From an uncultured Kiloniellales bacterium (GTDB lineage: Bacteria; Pseudomonadota; Alphaproteobacteria; Kiloniellales; JAKSDN01): a DNA stretch of 22,769 nt. Positions 8,787-15,116 of the stretch are shown here, in pieces. The DNA lies in NCBI GenBank assembly GCA_947259625.1, contig CAMYMY010000025.1, positions 1 to 22,769 on the forward strand, written 5' to 3'. The notes beneath the pieces were generated by a model. That model had not been told where the DNA came from and did no database searches. It saw only the letters and a list, made by a program, of their open reading frames with translations. The stretch's first letter is position 1, and each line of letters begins with the position of its first letter. The translations under genes were made by a program, and so were the position numbers.

Positions 8787-10600
8787 TAGGCGGCCCTCTC
8801 ATCGAGGCGATTCAGGGGGAGCCAGAGAACCACGTCGGTCCCCTGACCCAGGTTGCTGGTGATATCGATCCCGCCGGCGTGCTGTTCCATGATCTGCTTG
8901 ACCGTCGGCAACCCGAGACCGACGCCGAAGCTCTTCGTGCTGAACAGCGGCTCCCAGATCTTCTCCAGGGTGTCCGGCGCGATACCGGGGCCGTTGTCAT
9001 GGAAGATCAATTCGAAGCGGTCCTCGCTCACGCGCGAGGTGATGCCGAGCATATAGTCTTGGCGGCCGGTTCTTTCGTAGTCCTCGGACATTGCCTCACA
9101 GGCGTTGTTGAAGACGTTGATGACGACGCGACGGAACCGGTCCTCGTCGAAGGCGACCTCCAGGTCGCGTGCCGTCATTTCGTTGCGGACGGTGACGCCC
9201 TCCGGCGGGTTCTGCTCGTAGAGCAGTCTGTCGAGCCAATCGCCGACCCGGAAATTTTCGAGCGAGAGGTCGGTCGTGCGTGTGAAATCGAGGAGTTCGG
9301 TGATGATGTTGTCGCAGCGCGTGATGCTCCGGTCTGCGCGCTCCAGGGCGGCTTCCACGCCGAGACCCTTGTCGTCGGTCCGGCCGCGGATCAGATAGAC
9401 GGCCGTGCGGATCGCGCCCAGGGGGTTACGCAGTTCGTGGCTCACCGTGGCCGTCAACTGGCCAAGGGCGGCCAGGCGCTCTCGGCGAAGCAGCTCGCCC
9501 TGCGCCTGGTGCAGCTCGGCCGTGCGCTCTTCGACGCGATGCTCCAGCTCCTGGTTCAGTTTCATGACGCTTTCGTTGGCCTGACCAAGCTGGGCGGTGC
9601 GTTCGTCGACCCGCTGCTCGAGCTGGTCGTTCAGTTTGGCCATGCTCTCGTAGGCCTTGTTGAGCTGCGCGGTACGCTCTTCGACGCGCTGCTCCAGCTG
9701 GGAGTTGAGCCGCTGGACGTCCTCGCTGGCCCTCAGGGCGTCCTCGTTGGCCTTCAGGATGTCCTGGTTGGCCCGTTCGAGCTCGGTCGTGCGCTCTTCG
9801 ACGCGCTGTTCCAGCTCCTGGTTGAGGCGCGCCACCTGCTCCTCGGCCTTGGCCATCGATTCGTGGGCGCGCGACATGGTCGCGAGTTCGCGGTTTCGCT
9901 CGCGCATGTTGGCGCGAATGACGATGGTCATGAAGATGCCAAGGGTCGCCAGGATGGCGACGAGGCCCAATTGCGCCTCGAGCATCTGTTCCTCGAGGTA
10001 CAGGGCCGTCGAGCTTGCGTCGACGTAGACTTCGATCGCCCCCAGGAACCGGCCTTGCTCGATCATGGGAACGTAGGCCTCGGCCACGACCGCCAGGTCC
10101 CGGCCGGCGGTCTGCTGATGGCCTTGGTCGCGGAACTGGTTGTCACCGTCTTGGAGCACGTTGTCACCGTAGGCGCCGCCCGCGAGCTCCGCGGCGGTGA
10201 CGTCATGCTCGATCTTCACAAAGGGGGCGCCTTGCGCCACGATCTCGTAGAAGTAGGGTTTCGTGTTCTTAGTGCCGAGGTCGTTCAGCCGCGAGGCCAG
10301 CACCACGACGCCGTCCTGGTTGTAGAACTTGTAGCGGTATACACCGCCCGCCTCGGTGACGAGGGCAATCAGCTCGGCATCCTCTTCGGAGATCTTGCCG
10401 TAGGCGAAAGTCGCCTCGGGATCGCTCAGGTTCTCCCTGATCAGCTCCGCCCACTGAATGCTCTGCGTTTCCGCGGATTCCTCCAGGAACTGTTGCTGAA
10501 ACACGCGCGCGCCGAACCAGCTGGCGCCGAGCATGACGACGGCAACGAACAACAAAGTGTAAACGAGCCGAGCGTCTCTGGAGTTCAATTTTCCGAACAT
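8786..10600 (-). CDS. Membrane sensor histidine kinase with periplasmic domain and long coiled-coil signalling helix
   Basis: A 604-aa sensor kinase. TM1 is about residues 12-34, a periplasmic sensor region runs 35-210 and TM2 is about 211-230. A charged coiled coil (235-370) carries repeats of LNxxLEQRVEERTA. The HisKA H-box is SHELRNP with His388, and the HATPase domain has Asn498/Asn499 in the N-box, DNGPGI at 535-540 and GVGLG at 559-563. The periplasmic part contains YKFYNQDGVVVLAS (near 90-103) and a later AEAYVPMI...FLGAIEVYVD block, typical of Cache-like ligand sensors. The core is most like the PAS-less HAMP-less kinases of the NtrB/ZraS style. The ATG at 10600 is preceded by AGGGA. 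It is first in an operon with the triple-receiver protein, whose start codon overlaps this stop. The signal sensed is unknown. Confidence 0.92.
   Translation of the reverse strand: MFGKLNSRDARLVYTLLFVAVVMLGASWFGARVFQQQFLEESAETQSIQWAELIRENLSDPEATFAYGKISEEDAELIALVTEAGGVYRYKFYNQDGVVVLASRLNDLGTKNTKPYFYEIVAQGAPFVKIEHDVTAAELAGGAYGDNVLQDGDNQFRDQGHQQTAGRDLAVVAEAYVPMIEQGRFLGAIEVYVDASSTALYLEEQMLEAQLGLVAILATLGIFMTIVIRANMRERNRELATMSRAHESMAKAEEQVARLNQELEQRVEERTTELERANQDILKANEDALRASEDVQRLNSQLEQRVEERTAQLNKAYESMAKLNDQLEQRVDERTAQLGQANESVMKLNQELEHRVEERTAELHQAQGELLRRERLAALGQLTATVSHELRNPLGAIRTAVYLIRGRTDDKGLGVEAALERADRSITRCDNIITELLDFTRTTDLSLENFRVGDWLDRLLYEQNPPEGVTVRNEMTARDLEVAFDEDRFRRVVINVFNNACEAMSEDYERTGRQDYMLGITSRVSEDRFELIFHDNGPGIAPDTLEKIWEPLFSTKSFGVGLGLPTVKQIMEQHAGGIDITSNLGQGTDVVLWLPLNRLDERAA
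9491..9826 (-). repeat. Imperfect repeats encoding the kinase coiled coil (25-residue period)
   Basis: Residues 259-370 of the sensor kinase contain four copies of LNxxLEQRVEERTAxL, starting at residues 259, 298, 323 and 348. The last three are spaced exactly 25 residues apart; the first unit carries a 14-residue insertion. A 25-residue period equals 7+7+11, which is a heptad/hendecad mixture as found in signalling helices. Confidence 0.8.
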
Positions 10601-10670
10601 GGTATGCGGTCCCTATCTGGCGTCGCGGTGTATCTTTCGAGCGAATCGCGGGCGGTGTGACCATGCTCCG

Positions 10671-10695
10671 GGCCGGAGCTTGGTTCGCTCCGGCC
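10671..10695. repeat. Perfect 9-bp inverted repeat in the kinase leader
   Basis: GGCCGGAGC (10671-10679) and GCTCCGGCC (10687-10695) flank a 7-nt loop. There is no T-run on either side, so it is not a classical terminator. It lies 71-95 bp upstream of the kinase start and may be an RNA structure in the leader or a protein-binding palindrome. Confidence 0.6.
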
Positions 10696-10713
10696 TCGAA
10701 CCGCCCAAGCTCT

Positions 10714-10743
10714 TTTACAGGTCATTCACACGCTCCATATGCC
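10714..10743 (+). promoter_or_regulatory. Weak putative rightward promoter
   Basis: TTTACA at 10714-10719 matches the -35 consensus at five of six positions. The best -10 at 18-bp spacing is TATGCC (10738-10743), which is poor. It would transcribe the 8-codon ORF at 10788 and possibly on towards 11149. Confidence 0.25.
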
Positions 10744-10787
10744 CATCAACCAGTAAATCCGCAGTTAACGACGAGGAGGAAATTCGA

Positions 10788-10814
10788 ATGATGGCAAATT
10801 TCATTATTCTTTAA
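10788..10814 (+). other. Eight-codon ORF behind a strong ribosome-binding site (possible leader peptide or gene remnant)
   Basis: The ribosome-binding sequence GAGGAGGA (10773-10780) sits exactly 7 bases before an ATG that opens MMANFIIL followed by TAA. Such a strong site in front of such a short frame suggests a leader peptide, or the 5' remnant of a lost gene. It has no Trp/His-type codon run that would point to a known attenuator. Chance is possible. Confidence 0.25.
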
Positions 10815-11148
10815 CAACTTATGCAATCTTTGCCTGGGATGATTGGTCGAGCGGATAAGGCGGCGCGATCAGACGGGTCGGCACCGAACTTGACCCTTGG
10901 CGACGGAATGGAGCAGCGGAGGTGGTGCCACCTGTGTTCGGAAGCCCCCGGTCATGTCGTGAGGCGAATGGCGTGGCTTGGTCGGTGGCGTGAAGGGGTT
11001 GGGCCGGAGGACTAGACTTCGCGCGGCCAAGTCCAAACCGGCTTCCTGGCTATGAGCGGGGGGATTCCGTTCACCAAGCGCGACAGATCAAAGACTTCGT
11101 TTCGCCACTGTGCTATAAACCTCACGCTTTCGAACTTGGGAGACACTT

Positions 11149-11409
11149 ATGCCGGAGTTTCAGGGGACTGGGAAAAGGGTCATCGTCGCTACGGCGAAGT
11201 CCGCCTCGGAGGTGACGGCGGGTAGCTGGTACCATGGGTTTGCCTGCAAGGGATGTGACACGCAGTTTGCCGTCTTCGACGACCGGAGCAGCGGAAAGAG
11301 CCCCGCCAAGATGTCGGGAGACGGGCATATTCGAGTCACCTGTCCCCATTGCGGCGAGGAGCACGTGTACGAGACGGCGGCAATTCAGAATTTCAGGGCC
11401 GGAAAGTAG
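11149..11409 (+). CDS. Small double-CxxC (zinc-ribbon-like) hypothetical protein
   Basis: An 86-aa protein with two CxxC knuckles, CKGC (Cys33/Cys36) and CPHC (Cys65/Cys68), spaced like a zinc ribbon. The second is followed by GEEHVYE, the typical hairpin continuation of rubredoxin-like or zinc-ribbon folds. The middle (ACKGCDTQFAVFDD and the IRVTCPHCGE strand) reads as two short beta-hairpins. GGAG lies at a normal distance before ATG 11149. It stands alone: divergent from the kinase operon, and convergent with the PilJ-N-like gene about 150 bp downstream. I do not recognise a named family. Nucleic-acid or protein binding through zinc is the usual role of such domains, but no function is assigned here. 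Confidence 0.75.
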   Translation: MPEFQGTGKRVIVATAKSASEVTAGSWYHGFACKGCDTQFAVFDDRSSGKSPAKMSGDGHIRVTCPHCGEEHVYETAAIQNFRAGK

Positions 11410-11557
11410 GACGTTACGGAAAACACCACGCCGGCCAAGACCTATTGCGGTTGTTCTTCAGGCGCTCGGCTGGGCGTCGACGGTTTTCCTGCATTGGAGC
11501 CTATCGCCTTGATCCGCGATACGGTCTGACAAGTCCGCGCGGACGATGGTGGCTCGT

Positions 11558-12433
11558 CTACAGAGAGTTGTATGACAAGCGGGCAGCGCTCGCCGCCTCG
11601 AGCAGGGGCTCGTTTGTGCTTGCCATCCGCGCGATTGTATCGCGATCGATCTCGCCGCCCTTGGCCGCGTTCGCGAGTATCGGCAGGAACGCGTCCCAGA
11701 TCCGCGCCACCTTTCTCATCTGCGCCTTGATTTCGGCGGAGGGCGCCGGCACGAGATGCAGTTCGGTATTGCCGCTGATAAGCCCGTCCAGGGTGCGATC
11801 GAACTGGGCTATGCTTTCCTTCAGTTGGCTCCTGTTCTTCTCGACCTCATGGCCGTAGGCGATGAGCAGGAACTCCCTGGACATCTTCTGTGTCAACAAG
11901 CGCTGCCGCCCAGCGAGTTCGATGGTGGCGTCGAGCAGTGAGACGAGCCGGCCTTCCGAGGACTCGCGTTCGAGGACCGCAACCGCGCTTTCCATGGCCG
12001 CGGTGATGGGTGCGGTGAGGTCGGCTACGGTTCCCACCTGATCGGCGGTGATCCTGCCGGACCGGAAGCTCGCACGGATGGTGGCATCGTAGACGAGCCA
12101 CAGCTCCCCGGCCTTGCCGAGGTTGTCGATGAAATCCCGGTTCGTCGATCCTGGCAACCCGAGTCCAGCGTCACCGTCGCGCAGGCCCTTGAGCGTTCGC
12201 TCGAATTGCGCGCGGGACGACTCGAGATTCTTCAGGCTCCTCTCCGTGTCGACATCCAAGGCTATAAGCACCAATTCCTTGCCCATCTTTTCTGCAAGCA
12301 CCAATTGGTTCTGGGCGTGGTCGATCGAGCGCTGAAGGTCGGCGGGTTGCTCGGCCACCAGGGGGGCGGTCAGCGTCAACAGGGCTGTGATGGCGATACA
12401 GGCGCCAAGAACCGCGGCTGATTTTCTTGTCAT
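11558..12433 (-). CDS. Exported protein with two PilJ-N-like (type IV pili chemotaxis transducer N-terminal) repeats
   Basis: A 291-aa protein with a signal peptide (hydrophobic stretch about residues 6-27, then AEQPADLQ). Two related segments follow, about 36-88 and 169-222. Each begins like the PilJ-N family (IELAGRQRLLTQKMSREFLL in the second copy), continues into a charged helix and ends with FxRTLxGLxxGx. The second copy has the full AGRQRxLxQ consensus; the first is diverged (AQNQLVLAEKM). PilJ-N domains normally form the periplasmic sensor of chemoreceptors and kinases such as NarX-like proteins. Here there is no membrane anchor after the signal peptide and no output domain, so this is a free periplasmic helical protein. 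GGAG lies upstream of ATG 12433. It could present a ligand or partner to the nearby sensor kinase (inference). Confidence 0.8.
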   Translation of the reverse strand: MTRKSAAVLGACIAITALLTLTAPLVAEQPADLQRSIDHAQNQLVLAEKMGKELVLIALDVDTERSLKNLESSRAQFERTLKGLRDGDAGLGLPGSTNRDFIDNLGKAGELWLVYDATIRASFRSGRITADQVGTVADLTAPITAAMESAVAVLERESSEGRLVSLLDATIELAGRQRLLTQKMSREFLLIAYGHEVEKNRSQLKESIAQFDRTLDGLISGNTELHLVPAPSAEIKAQMRKVARIWDAFLPILANAAKGGEIDRDTIARMASTNEPLLEAASAARLSYNSL

Positions 12434-12924
12434 TGTCTTGACGTCTCCGACAGTGTGATATCGACCGGTCCCAACGGGCTTCGCGTCGATCCGAGGAGCT
12501 TCCGACCCCTTGCGCAGGCGGATCTTCAGGGGCGCTGTCTCAGTCTGGACCTCCGTTTCCGCGGGACGCTCGGCGGTACCTGGCTACTAGACATATCGGA
12601 CCATGTGTATATAAATTGTTAAAACAACTCTGACGTGTCATATCCTTGAGTGATAGTACGGCATGCTTTATTGCTCTCAGTGAGATTTCGATTGCCGGGA
12701 TCCATACGTTAACTTTATCGATTCGTTGATTTCGACTAAAATTCGACAACAAGGCGCAGCGGATCATCGTCCGAAGCGACGGTAGTCTGCGGTCGGAGAG
12801 TGTCGGACCCGGGCTGGGGGCAGAGGTCCGAAGTGGCCGTGCCGGTCGGCTCGCCCCGGCGCGCGGGAAGCAGCCCGCGTGATCCGGAGCTTGCCATCCG
12901 GTTCGAACAATGGGGAGGTTTGGC
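12434..12924. other. Gene-free divergent spacer with an AT-rich core
   Basis: About 490 bp between the PilJ-N-like gene (minus strand) and the TPR gene (plus strand). Bases 12590-12760 are markedly AT-rich for this genome and contain the TGTGTATAT/GTTAAAA motif (12604-12624), a GTTAAC (12708-12713) and a TAAAAT hexamer (12737-12742) that could serve as a rightward -10 for the TPR gene with a poor -35. No ORF with coding character was seen. Confidence 0.6.
12604..12624 (-). promoter_or_regulatory. Shared AT-rich motif, copy 1, upstream of the PilJ-N-like gene
   Basis: The plus strand reads TGTGTATAT, five bases, then GTTAAAA. A near-identical arrangement with a three-base gap lies at 14461-14479. 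Both copies are in the same orientation, 130-175 bp upstream of minus-strand genes for exported sensor-like proteins. They could be promoter cores or sites for one regulator; similarity by chance in AT-rich DNA is not excluded. Confidence 0.35.
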
Positions 12925-13452
12925 ATGGGGCGACTGGTGTTCATCATCTTGTTGGCGGCGGGTATCGCGGTTGCGCCCGGGTCGAATGTGTTCGCCGCCC
13001 GGGCGGTCTGGGACGGCGAGGCGGAGCAGAGCGGCTACGAGAATGCGATCCACTACCTCACCTGGATCATCGAGTCGGGCGGGGTGTCGAAGAGGAACCT
13101 GGGCAACGCCTTCTACAACCGCGGCAATGCCTACTATTACCTCGGTGCCCACGGCAAAGCGATCGAGGACTACTCGCGGACCCTTGTGCTCGAGCCGGGG
13201 CACGCCGAAGCGCTCTACAATCGCGGCAACAGCTATGCGGACGTGGGCGATCACGACCGGGCGATCGAGGATTATTCGCGGACCATCCGGATCCGGCCGG
13301 ACTTCGACGCCGCCTACTACAACCGGGCCAACAGCCGCCTGCGGACGGGCGACCTGCTGCGCGCCATCGAGGACTACAGGAAAGCCTATTCGCTGAACCC
13401 GAACGATTCGGTCTACCGGAAACGGATCAAGGAACTCGGCCTGTGGGAGTGA
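12925..13452 (+). CDS. Exported tetratricopeptide-repeat protein
   Basis: A 175-aa protein with an N-terminal signal peptide (hydrophobic residues about 4-18, probable cleavage after NVFA at 21-24). Three consecutive TPR units follow at about 60-93, 94-127 and 128-161, each with the pattern AxYNRGNxYxxxGxxxxAIEDYSRTLxLxP. TPRs are protein-interaction scaffolds, so this is probably a periplasmic adaptor. ATG 12925 is preferred over the in-frame ATG at 12910 because GGGGAGG (12912-12918) is placed correctly for it. The gene is convergent with the Tll0287-like heme protein gene; a short GC hairpin lies between the two stops. Partner unknown. Confidence 0.85.
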   Translation: MGRLVFIILLAAGIAVAPGSNVFAARAVWDGEAEQSGYENAIHYLTWIIESGGVSKRNLGNAFYNRGNAYYYLGAHGKAIEDYSRTLVLEPGHAEALYNRGNSYADVGDHDRAIEDYSRTIRIRPDFDAAYYNRANSRLRTGDLLRAIEDYRKAYSLNPNDSVYRKRIKELGLWE

Positions 13453-13457
13453 CGGAG

Positions 13458-13475
13458 GACCGGCGCCGGCCGGTC
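13458..13475. terminator. Possible bidirectional terminator hairpin
   Basis: GACCGGC and GCCGGTC form a perfect 7-bp stem with a GCCG loop, 5 bp after the TPR stop and between convergent genes. Only TT follows on the plus strand, so termination strength is uncertain. Confidence 0.4.
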
Positions 13476-13501
13476 TTCGGGATTGCGCGGCCCCCTGCCG
13501 C

Positions 13502-14314
13502 CTACCGGAAGATCACGACGCTGATCGCGCCGCCCAGCTCGCCCAGTTTGCCGCCCTCTTTCTTGCCGCCGGTGATGTCGCGCCTGCCCTTGGGCTCGCC
13601 ATGGCAGGCAAGACAGGACAGCTTGTAGTACTCGGGCACTATCATGCGATAGGCCGGCCGGCCGTCCTTCAGGGCAAGGTCCGAGATGTGCTCACCCATC
13701 GGATGGTCGGGCGACCTGAATTGGCCCTCGATCACCTCATGCTCCCATTTGTCGGGCATGCGCGCGCGGTTGCGGACATAGTTCGCCGGGGCGGTGAGCC
13801 GGATCTCGGCCATGCGGCCGACCTTGGCCTTGAACCTCTCGGCCACCTCTGCGGTGAAGATGGAGGGAAGGAAACCCTTGAAGCCGACCCCCTTCCGGTT
13901 GATGCGCTCCTGCACCCCGTCCACCACCTCGACAATCGAGTCCAACAGGGCCTTGATCAGCTTGCCCGGGCGGGTCGAGGTGTCGATGTTGTCCATGTCG
14001 AAGTGCTGCGCGTGTGCACGCTGCGTCATCCTGAAGTTCATCTTCGCCGCCTGGAGGACGACTTCGCCGGTGATGCCCTTGTCCCCCCTCGTCTGGTCGT
14101 TGATGATGGCCTGGCTGTCCGAGATCACCGCCCGGGCGGCCCTGAGAATGCCGGCCAAGTGCATGGCGATCATTTGAAGTTCGTCCGCTCCCTTCGCGTG
14201 GGCCGCGGAGGCGACCCGGCTCGGGCCGACGAGGGCCGGCGTGAAGATGACCGCAAACGCGGCGGCGAGAAGGATTGTTCTTGCGAAGCGGCGGAACGGG
14301 CTGGCTGAACTCAT
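13502..14314 (-). CDS. Exported Tll0287-like (DUF3365) c-type heme domain protein
   Basis: A 270-aa protein with a signal peptide (hydrophobic about residues 10-30) followed by a domain of the Tll0287/DUF3365 family, a PAS-like fold that binds covalent c-type heme. Family landmarks are GFKGFLPSIFTAEVAERF near 144-161, the RNRARMPDKWE block near 181-191, and the heme motif CLACH (Cys234, Cys237, His238) followed by GEPKGRRDITGG and GELGGAISV near the C-terminus. Heme attachment to CxxCH takes place in the periplasm, consistent with the signal peptide. ATG 14314 is preferred because GGAGGG lies just upstream; a TTG four codons earlier would include that site. In other bacteria the domain occurs alone or as the sensor of kinases and chemoreceptors, so a redox or gas-sensing role is likely (inference). 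Confidence 0.85.
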   Translation of the reverse strand: MSSASPFRRFARTILLAAAFAVIFTPALVGPSRVASAAHAKGADELQMIAMHLAGILRAARAVISDSQAIINDQTRGDKGITGEVVLQAAKMNFRMTQRAHAQHFDMDNIDTSTRPGKLIKALLDSIVEVVDGVQERINRKGVGFKGFLPSIFTAEVAERFKAKVGRMAEIRLTAPANYVRNRARMPDKWEHEVIEGQFRSPDHPMGEHISDLALKDGRPAYRMIVPEYYKLSCLACHGEPKGRRDITGGKKEGGKLGELGGAISVVIFR

Positions 14315-14612
14315 TACACCCTCCAAGCGCGAGTCGGATCTCTAAGGCGGGGCGTCTCGTGCGGGCAGTGCATGGGCAACTCCATGATCTACAACGCACG
14401 CGTCGAAGCGCGACCCCGCGAATAATGGCGATATCACCAGGTCGAATATACAGGATGATTTGTGTATATTTAGTTAAAAGAGATGGAATATACCGGCAAA
14501 ATTACTACAAAATCAGAAGTTCATTTAATATTGAAAGTGTCAACTTAAGAGATAATAAGACCTCGGGGTACTTATCGTGACACTGGCCGCGGGATCGATT
14601 GCTGGCAACCGC
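14315..14612. other. AT-rich promoter-like spacer upstream of the heme protein gene
   Basis: About 298 bp on the leader side of the Tll0287-like gene. Bases 14440-14580 are strikingly AT-rich, unlike the flanking coding DNA. They include motif copy 2 (14461-14479). A 41-codon frame from ATG 14455 to 14580 has no ribosome-binding site, and its codon use is unlike the neighbours; I do not call it a gene. Confidence 0.6.
14461..14479 (-). promoter_or_regulatory. Shared AT-rich motif, copy 2, upstream of the heme protein gene
   Basis: The plus strand reads TGTGTATAT, three bases, then GTTAAAA, matching the copy at 12604-12624. It lies about 150 bp upstream of the start codon at 14314. On the coding strand it contains TATACA, which could be a -10 element. 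Confidence 0.35.
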
Positions 14613-14813
14613 TCAGCAACCTTCCTTGCACTGCGGGGAACACTCCGGGGCGGTGCCCGTCGTTACTTCCAGGTCGTCCTTGCCGACCCTGAGGCACCCG
14701 GAACTCACGAATTGAACGCACACGGTTATGCCGTTGTCCTTGCAGACCCGGCCGATCTCCCCCTTCGGACCGGAGTCCGAGAACTTCACGACATCGCCGA
14801 CCGCCACTGACAT
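14613..14813 (-). CDS. Small cysteine-rich hypothetical protein with KOW/SH3-like beta strands
   Basis: A 66-aa protein. The first 50 residues (VGDVVKFSDSG, GEIGRVCKDN, ITVCVQF, CLRVGKDDLEV) read as a small beta-barrel of the KOW/SH3 kind. The tail carries three cysteines spaced CxxxCxxxC (Cys58, Cys62, Cys66), besides Cys24, Cys32 and Cys40. The ATG at 14813 has GGGGAG about ten bases upstream, which fixes the start; a longer upstream frame to 15032 looks non-coding. Six cysteines in 66 residues suggest metal binding or disulfides. There is no signal peptide. It is on the same strand as the heme protein gene, but 298 bp upstream of it, so it is not obviously co-transcribed. Family not recognised. 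Confidence 0.65.
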   Translation of the reverse strand: MSVAVGDVVKFSDSGPKGEIGRVCKDNGITVCVQFVSSGCLRVGKDDLEVTTGTAPECSPQCKEGC

Positions 14814-15116
14814 TTCCGTCTCCCCCCTCTCCGTCCACCGACTTGTCGGCAGGGCCGAACACGTTTCGTCACCTTGCTCGCGGGCCTGATCGTCCGGCAC
14901 CCGACGCGCATCCGCAGGCGACTCGGACTCATAGCACAGGATGGCGCCCTGTTTGACCGCAGAAAACAGGTTCGGTCGAAATTTCCCGGGACCGTGCGAA
15001 GTGCGGAATGGAAGCGGCCAAGATATCGTCACCGGGCCCAGCGGTCCGTCCGGCTTTCAAATACGGCTTCGGCCCCCTAGATTTGTCAGACGGGGACGAC
15101 AGGCGTGGACGCGACG
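14814..15116. other. Divergent spacer between the cysteine-rich gene and gor
   Basis: About 303 bp with no gene supported. It contains the possible gor promoter at 15055-15083. Upstream of that I see GC-rich sequence with no repeats or hairpins worth naming. Confidence 0.55.
15055..15083 (+). promoter_or_regulatory. Putative gor promoter
   Basis: TTTCAA (15055-15060) and TAGATT (15078-15083) are separated by exactly 17 bp; they match the sigma-70 consensus at three and four of six positions. The CCCCC before TAGATT also vaguely recalls a heat-shock -10. It lies about 34 bp before ATG 15117. Confidence 0.3.

Larger units (their letters stand above)
10601..11148. other. Gene-poor divergent spacer between the kinase operon and the 86-aa protein gene
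   Basis: About 548 bp with no convincing gene. From left to right it holds the kinase 5' leader with a perfect 9-bp hairpin (10671-10695), a possible rightward -35 TTTACA (10714-10719), and an AT-rich patch (about 10740-10835) containing an 8-codon ORF behind an excellent ribosome-binding site. A 64-codon ORF at 10821-11015 has weak third-position G+C bias (about 64% by my count) and I do not accept it as coding. A TATAAA at 11114-11119 could be the -10 of the 86-aa protein gene, but no good -35 precedes it. Confidence 0.6.

Noticed and set aside
8879..10660. Long plus-strand open frame (593 codons) opposite the sensor kinase.
   Set aside because: Typical antisense shadow in GC-rich DNA; the minus strand encodes a complete kinase with all motifs.
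10821..11015. 64-codon ORF with a CHLC motif starting 6 bases after the eight-codon ORF.
   Set aside because: Third-position G+C is only about 64% by my count, lower than expected for genes here; there is no ribosome-binding site and no recognisable fold.
14455..14580. 41-codon ORF in the AT-rich block upstream of the heme protein gene.
   Set aside because: No ribosome-binding site, composition of the spacer itself, and no recognisable family; kept only as a compositional finding.
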